A stretch of DNA of 64,000 nucleotides from Candidatus Rickettsia kotlanii (GTDB lineage Bacteria > Pseudomonadota > Alphaproteobacteria > Rickettsiales > Rickettsiaceae): contig AP027062.1 in NCBI GenBank assembly GCA_030295365.1, positions 454,001 through 518,000 on the forward strand. Direction: 5' to 3'. Below the pieces are notes generated by a model. That model was not told where the DNA came from. It saw only the letters and a list, made by a program, of their open reading frames with translations, and searched no databases. Below, piece after piece: positions 10,133 through 19,901 of this stretch. The translations under genes were made by a program, and so were the position numbers. Every line of letters starts with the position of its first letter. The first letter of the stretch is position 1.

Positions 10133-10691
10133 AATAATTGAAAAGTTAGAAATTTTTCAAAAGTTAGTTAAAAAATGGAATAAATCAATCAATCTTGTAT
10201 CGGATAATACTATACATAATTTTTGGCAACGTCATATATTAGACTCATTACAATTAATACAATATATTGATAATAAAGAAATACATTTGGTTGATATAGG
10301 AAGCGGTTCCGGTTTGCCTGGTATAGTATTATCTATAGCGGGGGTAGCGCAAGTAAGTTTAATAGAAGCTGATTTACGTAAATGTATATTTTTAGAAAAA
10401 GCATCAAAGATATCAAATAATAACATACAAATAATCAATCAAAGAATAGAAAAAGTAGAAATAGATTGTAGTATATTAACTTGTAGGGCTTTCTCTAACT
10501 TCAATACAATATTTAATTGCATAAAAAATATTTCAGTACGAGAAAAATTTTTGTTATTAAAAGGAAAAAATTATTTAAATGAAATAGTAGAAGCTAAAGA
10601 GAGATGGTTATTTGATTATTTAATACATCAAAGTATTACTTGTGAAGAAGGGAAAATTCTAGAAGTTAGTAATTTAGCAAAAATGATATGA
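10116..10691 (+). CDS. rsmG: 16S rRNA (guanine-527-N7) methyltransferase RsmG (GidB)
   Basis: Methylates G527 of 16S rRNA with SAM. The SAM-binding motif [17 protein letters not shown] lies near residues 58-74, followed by [15 protein letters not shown], typical of RsmG. I start it at the ATG at 10116; a GTG just before (10113) is possible. It overlaps the mnmG end, and its own TGA overlaps the parA ATG (ATGA), implying translational coupling. At about 191 residues it is slightly shorter than many homologues but ends in a coherent SNLAKMI tail. Confidence 0.95.
   Translation: MEVPREIIEKLEIFQKLVKKWNKSINLVSDNTIHNFWQRHILDSLQLIQYIDNKEIHLVDIGSGSGLPGIVLSIAGVAQVSLIEADLRKCIFLEKASKISNNNIQIINQRIEKVEIDCSILTCRAFSNFNTIFNCIKNISVREKFLLLKGKNYLNEIVEAKERWLFDYLIHQSITCEEGKILEVSNLAKMI
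10121..10136. promoter_or_regulatory. Possible parS site at the mnmG-rsmG junction
   Basis: AGTTCCACGTGAAATA shares 13 of 16 positions with TGTTTCACGTGAAACA and keeps the CACGTG core. It is about 550 bp before parA. parS sites commonly cluster around gidB-parAB in bacteria, which makes this the best of three candidates. Confidence 0.4.
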
Positions 10692-11455
10692 AAGTAATTG
10701 CTATTGTTAATCAAAAAGGAGGGGTAGCTAAAACTACAACTACTGTAAATTTAGCTACAGCCTTTGCTGCTGTAAATAAAAAAATTTTAGTTATAGATCT
10801 TGATCCTCAAGGGAATAGTAGTACCGGTTTTGGAATTAGTCAGCAACAACGCAAAAATACTATATATCAAGTATTAATAAATTTAATAGAATTACAAGAT
10901 GCAATAATTTCTACAGATATACCAAATTTAGAAATAATTACTTCAAACACTAATCTATCTGCAGCTGAATTAGACTTAACAAAATTAAAAGACCGAGAAT
11001 ATATTTTAATGAAGCTATTGGCAGAAATAAAAATATTATATGATTATATAATTATTGATTGCCCTCCTTCATTAAATTTATTAACGGTAAACGCTTTAGT
11101 TGCAAGCGATGAAGTACTGATTCCAATGCAATGTGATTTTTATTCTTTAGAAGGATTAAGTCATTTGCTAAAAACAATTGAAATTGTAGAGAAAAAATTA
11201 AATCCTAAGATAAAGATTGCAGGTATATTATTTACAATGTATGATAAGCGTAATCGTTTAACTGAACAAGTAGAAGATGATGTTAGAAAATGCTTAGGAG
11301 AATTAGTATTTAAAACCGTTATTCCAAGAAATATTAAACTATCTGAAGCTCCTTCATATGGGAAGCCGGCTATTGTATATGATTATAAATGTTCGGGAGC
11401 AGTTGCATATATAGAACTTACAAAAGAAATCTTAGAAAGATATGGCGAAAAATAA
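10688..11455 (+). CDS. parA: Chromosome partitioning ATPase ParA (Soj)
   Basis: A deviant Walker-A ATPase that dimerises on DNA with ATP and moves ParB-parS complexes during origin segregation. The 255-residue protein has VNQKGGVAKTTTTVNLA at 8-24 with the signature lysine K10 plus P-loop K15, VIDLDPQGNSSTG (Walker A'), and IIDCPPSLNLL (Walker B). It overlaps rsmG by 4 bp and parB by 14 bp, so parAB is one transcript. Confidence 0.97.
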   Translation: MKVIAIVNQKGGVAKTTTTVNLATAFAAVNKKILVIDLDPQGNSSTGFGISQQQRKNTIYQVLINLIELQDAIISTDIPNLEIITSNTNLSAAELDLTKLKDREYILMKLLAEIKILYDYIIIDCPPSLNLLTVNALVASDEVLIPMQCDFYSLEGLSHLLKTIEIVEKKLNPKIKIAGILFTMYDKRNRLTEQVEDDVRKCLGELVFKTVIPRNIKLSEAPSYGKPAIVYDYKCSGAVAYIELTKEILERYGEK

Positions 11456-12296
11456 AGGACTAGGAAGAGGATTATCTTCATTACTTGGAGAAGAAGTGAT
11501 TTCTATAGAATCAGAAATAGTACAAATAATAAATATTGATAAAATAAGACCAAACGAGAATCAGCCTAGAAAAAACTTTGAATATGATAAAATAAAAGAA
11601 TTAGCAGATTCTATATTGAATAATGGTTTATTACAGCCTATTATTGTTGATAATAATTTCCAAATTATAGCAGGAGAGCGACGTTGGCGTGCATGTAAAT
11701 TAGCACAAGTTTTAGAGATACCGGTAATTATAAAAAATTTAGATGCTAGAGAGAGTATAGAAATAGCATTAATTGAGAACATACAAAGAACTGATTTAAC
11801 AGTGATGGAAGAAGCTCGTGGCTTTAAATATTTAATAGAAAATTTTAATTACACGGCAGAAAAATTAGCTGAAAGGCTTGGTAAAAGTCGTAGTCATATA
11901 GCTAATTTATTAAGGCTTAATAATTTGCCGCAGTCTATTCAAGATAAAGTAAATAAAAATATACTAAGTATGGGGCAAGCTCGGTGTTTAATAAATCATG
12001 AACATGCAGAAGTAATAGCCGACCATATTATAAATAATGATTTAAATGTACGTCAAACAGAAGAACTAGTAAGACAATGGTATAAGTATACAAAATCCCC
12101 TAAAAATAATAACAAAATAGGAAAGCGTTTTTTAAAGGACAACGCTACGGATAATGATCTAGAATTATTAGTAAAAGTTTTATCAGAAAAATTTGGTATA
12201 AAAATAACAATAGAAAATTATCCACTAGGTGGAAAATTAATATTTCATTATAAAGATTTGGAAGAATTAGACTTGATATTATTAAAATTAAATTAA
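11442..12296 (+). CDS. parB: Chromosome partitioning protein ParB (Spo0J)
   Basis: Binds parS and, as a CTP-dependent clamp, spreads on DNA and stimulates ParA. The 284 residues show the N-terminal LGRGLSSLLGE (ParA-contact peptide), box I NENQPRKNF at 38-46, the CTP-binding box AGERRWRA at 77-84, ENIQRTDL at 112-119, and a helix-turn-helix around 137-160 with GKSRSHIANLLRL. A short C-terminal dimerisation segment ends the protein. Its targets may be the CACGTG-centred sites nearby. Confidence 0.96.
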   Translation: MAKNKGLGRGLSSLLGEEVISIESEIVQIINIDKIRPNENQPRKNFEYDKIKELADSILNNGLLQPIIVDNNFQIIAGERRWRACKLAQVLEIPVIIKNLDARESIEIALIENIQRTDLTVMEEARGFKYLIENFNYTAEKLAERLGKSRSHIANLLRLNNLPQSIQDKVNKNILSMGQARCLINHEHAEVIADHIINNDLNVRQTEELVRQWYKYTKSPKNNNKIGKRFLKDNATDNDLELLVKVLSEKFGIKITIENYPLGGKLIFHYKDLEELDLILLKLN

Positions 12297-12534
12297 AATG
12301 TATATGGAAAAATTATAAGTATAAAAGTATACACAATCCTTAAGCTGCTAAAATTAAAGTATATATACAGTATTTTATTTCTTAAGATAAATATCTAAGC
12401 GAGAAAAACAATGATAGAAATTACAAATTACAATGTCTGATTTTGAATTATATGATCATAGAGCAATAAATTCATACAATACAGTAGTAAATATATATCG
12501 GTGTAAAATAATAATATAAGGAAATAAGTAATTT

Positions 12535-14202
12535 ATGTCATATCAATATGTTTATGAAATGGTTGGTTTAAGCAAAATTATAAATGGTAAACAAATTTTA
12601 AAAGAAACAAATTTATCATTTTTACCAAAAGCTAAAATCGGTATAATAGGTCCAAATGGAGCAGGCAAATCGACTTTATTAAAAATAATGGCAGGTATTG
12701 ATAAAGAGTTTGAAGGTAAAGCAACGGCTAAAATGGGTATAAAAATAGGATATTTACCTCAAGAACCGTATCTTGATGCTAGTAAAAATGTTTTTGATAA
12801 TATCATAAAAGGTCTTCATGAAAAGAAAAAACTTATTGATGAATTTAATTATATAAGTAACAAATTTGCTGCTGAAATCACTGATGAAGAAATGCAAAAG
12901 CTTTTTGATAAACAAGCAGAATTGCAAGAAAAAATAGACAATTGTGATGGATGGAATCTAGAACGTGAAATAGAGATCGCAATGCTTGCTTTACGTTGCC
13001 CACCAAAAGAAGCAGATATTACAAAAATTTCCGGTGGAGAAAAAAGAAGAGTAGCTTTATGTAAATTGCTTTTAGAGAAACCTGATATGTTGTTACTTGA
13101 TGAACCTACAAATCATTTAGATGCAGAATCAGTTTCGTGGCTTGAGGATTATTTAAAGCATTATGAAGGTACTGTAATAGTAATTACCCATGATCGTTAT
13201 TTTTTAGATAATGTTACAGAATGGATATTAGAAATGGATCGTGGAAATTGTATACCGTGGGAATCAAATTATAGTTCTTGGCTTGAGCAGAAGCAAAAAA
13301 AATTAGCTTTAGAAAGTAAAGAAGACGATGATAGAAAAAAACAATTGAATCGTGAACTTGAATGGATTCGTCAAACTCCAAAAGCTAGACAATCAAAAAA
13401 TAAAGCACGTATTACAGCATATCAAGAGTTATTAAATAAACAACAAGAACAAAAAACTGATCCTACTCAAATAATTATACCTAACGGACCTCGTTTAGGT
13501 GATTTTATTATTGAAGCAGAACATATAGCTAAAAAATTTAATAATAAAATATTATTATCAGATTTTAGTTTTAAAGTTCCACGTGGAGCTATTGTAGGAA
13601 TTATTGGACCGAATGGAGCAGGTAAGTCTACTTTGTTTAATATGATTACAGGTAAAATAATTCCAGATAGTGGTTCTATTAAAATTGGTCAAACGGTAAA
13701 ATTGGGTTATGTCGATCAATCACGGGATCATTTAGATGATAATAAGACTGTATGGGAAGAAATTTCAGAAGGTCTAGATGAATTACAAATTGGTAATAGA
13801 ATAATTAAAAGTAGAGCTTATTGTGCAGCTTTTAATTTTAGAGGTGGTAATCAACAAAAAAAAGTTGGACAACTTTCAGGTGGAGAACGTAACAGAGTAC
13901 ATTTGGCAAAATTACTAAAAGAAGGAACAAATGTTATATTATTAGATGAGCCGTCTAATGATTTAGATATTGATACGTTAAGAGCACTTGAAGATGCTAT
14001 TTTAGATTTTGCAGGTTGTGTATTAGTGATTAGTCATGATAGGTGGTTTTTAGATAGAATAACCACTCATATTATATCATATGATAAAGAAAATAATGCT
14101 ACATGGTTTGAAGGAAATTATCAAGATTATCATGAATATATGCTAAGTACTAACAGGGAAAGTATTTTAAATCCAAAATATAAACATAAGAAATTAATAT
14201 AA
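12535..14202 (+). CDS. ettA: Energy-dependent translational throttle ABC-F ATPase EttA
   Basis: A soluble duplicated ABC protein that binds the ribosomal E site and gates elongation by energy state. The 555 residues contain two Walker A motifs (GPNGAGKST), two signature motifs (ISGGEKRRVAL and LSGGERNRVHL), and the linker rich in charged residues with a PKARQSKNKARI segment near 285 that contacts P-site tRNA. The length agrees with EttA rather than other ABC-F members. No membrane domain is nearby, so a transporter role is unlikely. A 238-bp AT-rich gap separates it from parB. Confidence 0.95.
   Translation: MSYQYVYEMVGLSKIINGKQILKETNLSFLPKAKIGIIGPNGAGKSTLLKIMAGIDKEFEGKATAKMGIKIGYLPQEPYLDASKNVFDNIIKGLHEKKKLIDEFNYISNKFAAEITDEEMQKLFDKQAELQEKIDNCDGWNLEREIEIAMLALRCPPKEADITKISGGEKRRVALCKLLLEKPDMLLLDEPTNHLDAESVSWLEDYLKHYEGTVIVITHDRYFLDNVTEWILEMDRGNCIPWESNYSSWLEQKQKKLALESKEDDDRKKQLNRELEWIRQTPKARQSKNKARITAYQELLNKQQEQKTDPTQIIIPNGPRLGDFIIEAEHIAKKFNNKILLSDFSFKVPRGAIVGIIGPNGAGKSTLFNMITGKIIPDSGSIKIGQTVKLGYVDQSRDHLDDNKTVWEEISEGLDELQIGNRIIKSRAYCAAFNFRGGNQQKKVGQLSGGERNRVHLAKLLKEGTNVILLDEPSNDLDIDTLRALEDAILDFAGCVLVISHDRWFLDRITTHIISYDKENNATWFEGNYQDYHEYMLSTNRESILNPKYKHKKLI
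13575..13590. promoter_or_regulatory. Possible parS site inside ettA
   Basis: AGTTCCACGTGGAGCT contains the 10-bp dyad TCCACGTGGA and matches the TGTTCCACGTGGAACA variant at 13 of 16 positions. It encodes Val-Pro-Arg-Gly just before the second Walker A motif, so coding constraint may explain it. Confidence 0.3.
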
Positions 14203-14204
14203 AT

Positions 14205-14480
14205 ATGTCTTTAACGCAAATATTATTAATTTTGTTTGTAGGAATATTGGTAACAAAACCGCATGATATTTTTATAATTATTAAAGAATTAAAAAAAATA
14301 AAAGCGTATTTAATTAATATTAAGTCGTCTATTGTAAAAAATATAGATGAACCGTTAGAAACAGAGCAGATAAATTTTTATTTAAAAAAAATTATTAACC
14401 TAGAAGGTTGTTATCATGGTAGTTATGATTTAACGACAATAAAAGAAAAATATTATACACTAATAATTAATAGAAAATGA
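14205..14480 (+). CDS. Small TatB-like membrane-anchored protein
   Basis: A 91-residue protein with one N-terminal hydrophobic segment (residues 2-18), a PHD turn, then an amphipathic Lys-rich stretch (IIIKELKKIKAYLINIK). This is the layout of TatA/TatB/MttA proteins (membrane helix, hinge, amphipathic helix), and the hinge has KPHD where TatB has GPxxLP. It begins 2 bp after ettA, so it is probably cotranscribed. The C-terminal 40 residues (LKKIINLEGCYHGSYDL) match nothing I know. Whether it serves the Tat translocase is uncertain. Confidence 0.6.
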   Translation: MSLTQILLILFVGILVTKPHDIFIIIKELKKIKAYLINIKSSIVKNIDEPLETEQINFYLKKIINLEGCYHGSYDLTTIKEKYYTLIINRK

Positions 14481-14546
14481 ACCAGTACCTGATATAACAG
14501 AGAAACACTAATCCGTACCTCATTCAATTAATTAAATCTAAGAATT

Positions 14547-15371
14547 ATGCAAAAAGTAGTAAAACTTAACAATATCAAAATAGGAAATGATTTACCGTTT
14601 GTTCTAATTACAGGGCCTTGTCAGATTGAAGGAAAAGATCATGCGTTGTTTATGGCAGAAAAACTTGTTAAATTAACTAGCAAGCTTGAGATTCCATTTA
14701 TTTATAAATCTTCTTTTGATAAAGCTAATAGAACTTCCGTACATGGGATTAGAGGACTTGGTATTGAGAAAGGTTTAGAAATTTTATCAAAAGTAAAATC
14801 TGAATTCAATTGCCCTATTGTTACTGATGTTCATTCAAAGAGTCAATGTACTGAAACAGCCGAAGTAGCAGATATTTTACAAATTCCGGCATTTTTATGT
14901 AGACAAACCGACTTACTTCAAGCTGCAGCAAAAACAGGTAAAATAGTAAAAGTAAAAAAAGGACAGTTTCTAGCTCCGTGGGATATGAAAAATGTACAAA
15001 CAAAACTAGAAGCTTTTGGAGTAAAGGATATATTATTTACAGAGCGAGGAGCATGTTTTGGCTATAATAACTTGGTGTCTGATATGCGTAGTCTTGCAAT
15101 AATGGCAGAGTTAAATGTACCTGTAGTTTTTGATGCCACACATTCCGTTCAGCAACCGGGTGGGCTAGGAAGCAGTACCGGCGGAGAAAGAAAATATGTA
15201 GAGTTACTTGCAAAGGCAGCAACTTCTGTAGGTATCGCCGGTATGTATATGGAAGTACATCAAGACCCCGATAACGCTCCAAGCGACGGTCCATGTATGA
15301 TAAAGTTGGATAATCTAGAGTCCATTCTTATCAAACTAAAAAAATATGATAAAATTACAAAAGAAAAATAA
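14547..15371 (+). CDS. kdsA: 3-deoxy-8-phosphooctulonate synthase (KDO-8-phosphate synthase)
   Basis: Condenses phosphoenolpyruvate and arabinose 5-phosphate to KDO 8-phosphate, the first committed step to the KDO of lipid A. The 274-residue protein has [51 protein letters not shown] and the C-terminal [15 protein letters not shown], all typical. The KDO it provides is used by WaaA, encoded at 46.3-47.7 kb. Confidence 0.97.
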   Translation: MQKVVKLNNIKIGNDLPFVLITGPCQIEGKDHALFMAEKLVKLTSKLEIPFIYKSSFDKANRTSVHGIRGLGIEKGLEILSKVKSEFNCPIVTDVHSKSQCTETAEVADILQIPAFLCRQTDLLQAAAKTGKIVKVKKGQFLAPWDMKNVQTKLEAFGVKDILFTERGACFGYNNLVSDMRSLAIMAELNVPVVFDATHSVQQPGGLGSSTGGERKYVELLAKAATSVGIAGMYMEVHQDPDNAPSDGPCMIKLDNLESILIKLKKYDKITKEK

Positions 15372-15379
15372 CTTCAAAT

Positions 15380-16071
15380 TTTACCTCTAGCGGCTTTTGA
15401 ATATTTAAAGGCTGCAAGTATAGCTAGCCCTCAAGAAGAACAAAAATTATTGTTAAAAGTTCATATAGTACGGAGATGGAGGACAATACTGCTTTTATAC
15501 ACTCAATACTTGATAAAGGTAAGATGGAAGATCTGAGTATAGTTACTAAAGAGGCTGACAGAACAAAATTTTTAAGTGATACACAGACTATAATAAATGA
15601 TTTTGTTTCATTGCCGGAGCCACAAGCCAAGGAATGGCCAGAAGTACAACAAAATAAAAATGAGCAATTGACTAATGATCAACAAGAAGTAAACAAATGC
15701 CGATTAATACAGGACATGGGCATTGGGTAAGTATGGTGTGATTAGTAAAGATAAGGAAATACTTCGGACTGCGGAGTTTTGGTATGTGATGATTTAATAA
15801 GACAATCTCAAGGCCTTAAAATTCTCTCTACGGAGCAATGTAAAGGACAAGAACTAAATTTAAGAAAATCTCAAGCTGAAACATTAAAACAAAATTTAAT
15901 AGCTCTCAACAAGCCCAAGAACAACATGTTTATATTAACATAGATAGTAATTCTTCAGATAACGAAGAATACAAAGATAATAACGTTAATAATAATGAAG
16001 TAGAACGTCCTCCTTATGATAATAAGGACGAAATTGAGGTAGGTGGAGCAACTATGCAATCTAATGATTAA
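15380..16071 (+). pseudogene. Degraded hypothetical gene
   Basis: Coherent coding pieces follow kdsA in different frames: PLAAFEYLKAASIASPQEEQ near the start, an open segment 15476-15730 (DNTAFIHSILDKGKMEDLS and on), a piece with SQGLKILSTEQCKGQELN around 15800, and a hydrophilic end with NIDSNSSDNEEYKDNN and GGATMQSND before TAA at 16069-16071. Several stops and shifts separate them. The pieces are Gln/Asn/Glu rich and hydrophilic. I do not recognise the family; it looks like a lost Rickettsia-specific gene. Confidence 0.55.
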
Positions 16072-16126
16072 CATTAAAAGTTTGACGTTGCGATGTAATA
16101 ACAATGCCCACTCGCAATACTTGCAT

Positions 16127-16459
16127 TTACACCGAGAAAGAATGGCCGCAGCCGCATTTTGTTTTAGCTTGCGGATTACTAACGTTGAAATATGAACTGC
16201 CTAACTCTTCTATAAAATCAAGAGTGCAATCTAGCATAAATTTTTGAGAGATAGGGTCAATAATAATTGTAGTATTATGTTTAGTAATGACATAATCATC
16301 TTGCTCTATATTATCTTGTGAGACTAGTTCGTAATTATACATAAGTCCTGAGCAACCGCCGCTATCAACCGAAACTCGCAGTACTAAATTCTTATCTTTT
16401 TCTAGCTTTACTAACTCGCAAACCCGTTCAAAAGCTCTATCCGTAATTGTTATCATCAC
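16127..16459 (-). CDS. Iron-sulfur cluster carrier of the IscA/ErpA (HesB) family
   Basis: A-type carrier that receives [Fe-S] clusters and passes them to apoproteins in the cytosol. The 110 residues have the fold's conserved GGCSG with C36 and the C-terminal CGCG with C102 and C104, the three cluster ligands. DPIS, LDCTLDF and SYFNVSNPQAKTKC are in the expected places. The family members IscA, ErpA and SufA cannot be separated by motifs; the isolated position away from an isc operon slightly favours ErpA. It is transcribed against its neighbours. Confidence 0.93.
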   Translation of the reverse strand: MMITITDRAFERVCELVKLEKDKNLVLRVSVDSGGCSGLMYNYELVSQDNIEQDDYVITKHNTTIIIDPISQKFMLDCTLDFIEELGSSYFNVSNPQAKTKCGCGHSFSV

Positions 16460-16542
16460 TTAAAATTACCTTGTAAAAGTCTCATAAGTTATATAGTATA
16501 TCTTGATATTTTTCAAGTGGGCTTTGTTATGTGGATACTCAA

Positions 16543-16650
16543 TCGGCATTGCGAGCAGCTATAGGCTACTGCGTGGCAATCTCATGGAATAATAACAAAC
16601 TCCTGAAATTGCTTCATCAATTGCTATGCAATTTCCTCACAATGACGCTA
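16543..16650. repeat. Intergenic palindromic repeat, CATTGCGAGG type (copy 2, inverted)
   Basis: Runs from GGCATTGCGAGCAGC to TTTCCTCACAATGACGC, with CAATCTCAT and a diverged partner inside. It is inverted relative to copy 1 and lies upstream of dgt, where it could also contribute to spacing of promoter signals. Confidence 0.8.
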
Positions 16651-16694
16651 AAGTTAGAATCACACAACAATGTCTTTCAAAATAAAGGATAACG

Positions 16695-17855
16695 ATGCTT
16701 GCTTCATACGCTTCTAATCCTCTTAAAAGTAGGGGAAGATTATATAAGGAAATCCCGACCTCTTATAGAAACGAGTTTGAATGTGATCGTGATCGCATTA
16801 TACATACTAATGCATTTAGGCGTTTGCAATATAAAACTCAAGTTTTTATTAATCACGAGGGAGATCATTACAGAAATAGGCTAACTCATTCTCTGGAGGT
16901 TTCAACTGTTGCACGTTCGGTCGCTAATACTTTAAATTTATCAAATGATTTAGCTGAGACAATAGCACTTGCTCATGATCTTGGGCATACGCCTTTCGGT
17001 CATGCGGGAGAGCGGGCTTTAAATGAATGTATGAGAGAGTATAACGGCTTTTCTCATAATGCTCAATCTTTAAAGATACTAACATTACTTGAAAAAAGAT
17101 ATGCGGCTTATAATGGAGTAAATTTAACATGGGAAGTTTTAGAAGGAATAGTAAAACATAACGGTCCTATACTAGGCGAAATAAATGAATATATAGCAGA
17201 GTATAATAAGCAAAATGATTTAGAACTTAGTACCTATGCATCAGCAGAGGCTCAAATAGCAACTCTTGCCGATGATATTAGCTATATTTCGCATGATTTG
17301 GAAGATAGTATCGGTGCTAAAATTATCGATTTTAATAGTCTTGCTGAACTTAAATATATTGATCAACATGTTTTTGAACTCAAGTCAAAATTTAAAGGTA
17401 TTAGTTCCTCATGTCTGATTTATGAGGTAGTACGTAAGCTAATACATGAGTTAATTACCGATTTATTATGGCAAACAAAAGAAAATTTAAATAAAGAAAA
17501 AATTACTAACATAGATGAGATACGTAACTTGGATTATCAGATAGTGGATTTTACAGAAAAAACTAATGAAAATATTAAGGAAACTAAGAAGTTTCTTCAT
17601 GAGCGAGTTTATAAAAGTAATAAAATTACGGCCATCAGCCTTAAATGTACTAAAATCGTACAAGGTCTATTTAAGGTTTATATGGATGATATTAATTTAT
17701 TGCCGGTTAATTGGAAAATGCTAATAGACTCTAGTGAAACATATAGTAAAGCTAGAGTTGTTGCTGATTATATAGCAGGGATGACTGACCGTTTTGCCAT
17801 TCAGGAATATAATCAGCTCTGTTCGACTTCCTACATAACTTGCTTCTCAGGGTAA
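16695..17855 (+). CDS. dgt: dNTP triphosphohydrolase, Dgt family, with RPE-1-derived C-terminus
   Basis: Hydrolyses dNTPs to deoxynucleoside and triphosphate, controlling dNTP pools. The HD-domain ligands are visible: H65 in [10 protein letters not shown]94-D95 and H98 in [15 protein letters not shown], and a later Asp in [12 protein letters not shown]. The 386-residue length is normal for the type-2 Dgt group. The protein ends [16 protein letters not shown], and those last codons are already inside an RPE-1 copy (17824-17965) that supplies the stop, so the original C-terminus has been replaced by repeat-encoded residues. The catalytic domain is unaffected. Confidence 0.92.
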   Translation: MLASYASNPLKSRGRLYKEIPTSYRNEFECDRDRIIHTNAFRRLQYKTQVFINHEGDHYRNRLTHSLEVSTVARSVANTLNLSNDLAETIALAHDLGHTPFGHAGERALNECMREYNGFSHNAQSLKILTLLEKRYAAYNGVNLTWEVLEGIVKHNGPILGEINEYIAEYNKQNDLELSTYASAEAQIATLADDISYISHDLEDSIGAKIIDFNSLAELKYIDQHVFELKSKFKGISSSCLIYEVVRKLIHELITDLLWQTKENLNKEKITNIDEIRNLDYQIVDFTEKTNENIKETKKFLHERVYKSNKITAISLKCTKIVQGLFKVYMDDINLLPVNWKMLIDSSETYSKARVVADYIAGMTDRFAIQEYNQLCSTSYITCFSG

Positions 17856-17965
17856 TTTGTGCGTCGCTCTGGTACTCGCATCCTCACGTACTAAAGTGTA
17901 TGCTGCGGTGCTGCGTTCTGTGTCTCCTACAAATTTCTCCTTATTAGCGAGCATTTGTAAGAATT
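17824..17965 (-). repeat. RPE-1 palindromic element overlapping the 3' end of dgt
   Basis: The minus-strand translation contains [19 protein letters not shown] and then [10 protein letters not shown], the RPE-1 consensus. It overlaps dgt antisense, giving that gene a new stop, and covers most of the gap to argS. Confidence 0.88.
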
Positions 17966-17998
17966 CTATTCGCTGAATTTTAATAACATTTAATAATT

Positions 17999-19729
17999 AT
18001 GAATATATTTAATCAATTGAAACAAGACATAATTGTGGCAAGCAGGCAATTATATAATAATCAAGAAATAGCAAATACTGCTACTATTGAAACACCGAAA
18101 GATAGTTTTAATGGTGATTTATCAAGTAATATTGCAATGATTATTGCAGCTAAAGAAAGTATTGCTCCTCGGGAAGTAGCTTTAAAATTTAAAGAAGTCC
18201 TTATAACATTACCTTATATTGCAAGTATAGAAATAGCAGGACCGGGTTTTATTAATTTTACTATAAAAGCTGATAGTTGGCAGGCATCAATAAAGGATAT
18301 TTTACAGTATAAAGAAAAGTTTTTTGAAATTGATATAGATAAAAGCAGAAATATTAACATCGAATATGTTTCGGCAAATCCCACCGGTCCAATGCATATA
18401 GGGCATGCTAGGGGTGCGGTATATGGTGATGTGTTAGCAAGGATTTTGCAAAAGGTAGGTTATTCCGTTACAAAAGAATATTATGTTAATGATGCAGGCT
18501 CACAAATAAATGATTTAGTTAGTACGGTATTATTACGTTATAAAGAGATTTTAGGTGAGCAAATTACTATCCCTGCCGGGTTATATCCGGGAGAGTATTT
18601 AATTCCACTTGGGCAAATTTTAGCGAAAGAATACGGCAATAAATTATTAAAAATGAACGGTGCTGAAAGGTTCAAAATAATCAAAAGTTTTGCCGTAGAA
18701 AAAATGCTTGATTTAAATAGAAAAGATTTAGCAGATTTAGGGATTAAGCATGATATATTTTTCTCTGAGCAATCATTGCATGATAAAGGTAAGATAGAGG
18801 AAACAGTTAAACTACTGGAGCATATGGGGCTAATTTATGAAGGTACGTTACCTGCCCCTAAAGGTAAAATTCATGAAGAGTGGGATAATAGAGTTCAAAA
18901 ATTATTTAAATCTACTCAGTACGGTGATAGTCAAGATCGTCCTATAAAAAAAACTGATGGAAGTTGGTCTTATTTTGCTTCTGATCTTGCATATGCTAAG
19001 GATAAAATAGAGCGGGGAGCGAATCACTTAATTTATGTACTTGGTGCCGATCATAGTGGATATGTTAAAAGAATTGAGGCAATAGTTAAAGCTTTAGGTA
19101 AGGAGCAGGTTAAAGTGGACGTTAAAATCTGTCAATTGGTCAATTTCGTTGAAAACGGTGTGCCGGTTAAAATGTCAAAACGTCTTGGGAGCTTTGCTAG
19201 TGTACAAGACGTAAATCATGAGGTGGGGAAAGATATCATAAGATTTATGATGTTGACTAGACAAAATGATAAGCCACTTGATTTTGATTTGGTAAAAGTG
19301 AAAGAACAATCAAGAGAAAATCCTATCTTTTATGTACAATATGCACATGTGAGAACGATATCTATTTTATCAAAAGCTAGAGAATTAATGCCTGAATCTT
19401 ATGATAACTTTGAAGCAGGTAAGTATGATTTATCTTTATTATCCTCTGAAGAAGAAATTGAGATTATAAAACTTTTGGCTAGCTGGACAAAAACATTAGA
19501 AGCATCTGCAAAATATTTTGAACCGCATCGCATCGCATTTTATTTAATAAATTTAGCCTCAAAATTTCATTCTATGTGGAATTTCGGTAAAGAAAATAGC
19601 GATTATAGATTTGTAATTGAGAGCAATAAAGAATTAACTCTAGCGCGCCTTGCTCTTGCAAGTGCCATACAGAAAGTTATAGCTAGCGGTCTCGAAGTGA
19701 TAGGTGTAGCACCAATGAACAAAATGTAG
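17999..19729 (+). CDS. argS: Arginyl-tRNA synthetase
   Basis: Class I synthetase charging tRNA-Arg. The 576 residues contain the HIGH motif as PMHIGHARG (131-139), the arginyl-specific N-terminal add-on domain with FNGDLSSNIAM, a VKMSKRLGSF motif, and a C-terminal anticodon-binding DALR-type helical domain. The ATG at 17999 lies just after the RPE-1 copy, so the leader of this gene has been altered by that insertion. Confidence 0.97.
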   Translation: MNIFNQLKQDIIVASRQLYNNQEIANTATIETPKDSFNGDLSSNIAMIIAAKESIAPREVALKFKEVLITLPYIASIEIAGPGFINFTIKADSWQASIKDILQYKEKFFEIDIDKSRNINIEYVSANPTGPMHIGHARGAVYGDVLARILQKVGYSVTKEYYVNDAGSQINDLVSTVLLRYKEILGEQITIPAGLYPGEYLIPLGQILAKEYGNKLLKMNGAERFKIIKSFAVEKMLDLNRKDLADLGIKHDIFFSEQSLHDKGKIEETVKLLEHMGLIYEGTLPAPKGKIHEEWDNRVQKLFKSTQYGDSQDRPIKKTDGSWSYFASDLAYAKDKIERGANHLIYVLGADHSGYVKRIEAIVKALGKEQVKVDVKICQLVNFVENGVPVKMSKRLGSFASVQDVNHEVGKDIIRFMMLTRQNDKPLDFDLVKVKEQSRENPIFYVQYAHVRTISILSKARELMPESYDNFEAGKYDLSLLSSEEEIEIIKLLASWTKTLEASAKYFEPHRIAFYLINLASKFHSMWNFGKENSDYRFVIESNKELTLARLALASAIQKVIASGLEVIGVAPMNKM

Positions 19730-19740
19730 TTAGGTTTTCA

Positions 19741-19876
19741 TCGTCATTGCAAGGAGGTATTGCTTATGTGGATGCCGAGTCGGCATTGCGAGCAGCCGTA
19801 GGCTGCGTAGCAATCTCATGAAATAATACTCCTGAGAGTGCTTCGTCAAAACTTACAATTTTCCCTCGTAATGACG
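19741..19876. repeat. Intergenic palindromic repeat, CATTGCGAGG type (copy 3, compound)
   Basis: Starts with a partial CGTCATTGCAAGGAGGTATTG, then an inverted full copy (GGCATTGCGAGCAGCC ... CCTCGTAATGACG). It fills the argS-SPOR gene gap. Confidence 0.8.
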
Positions 19877-19901
19877 TTTTTCTATTATCAAATTACTAAA
19901 T

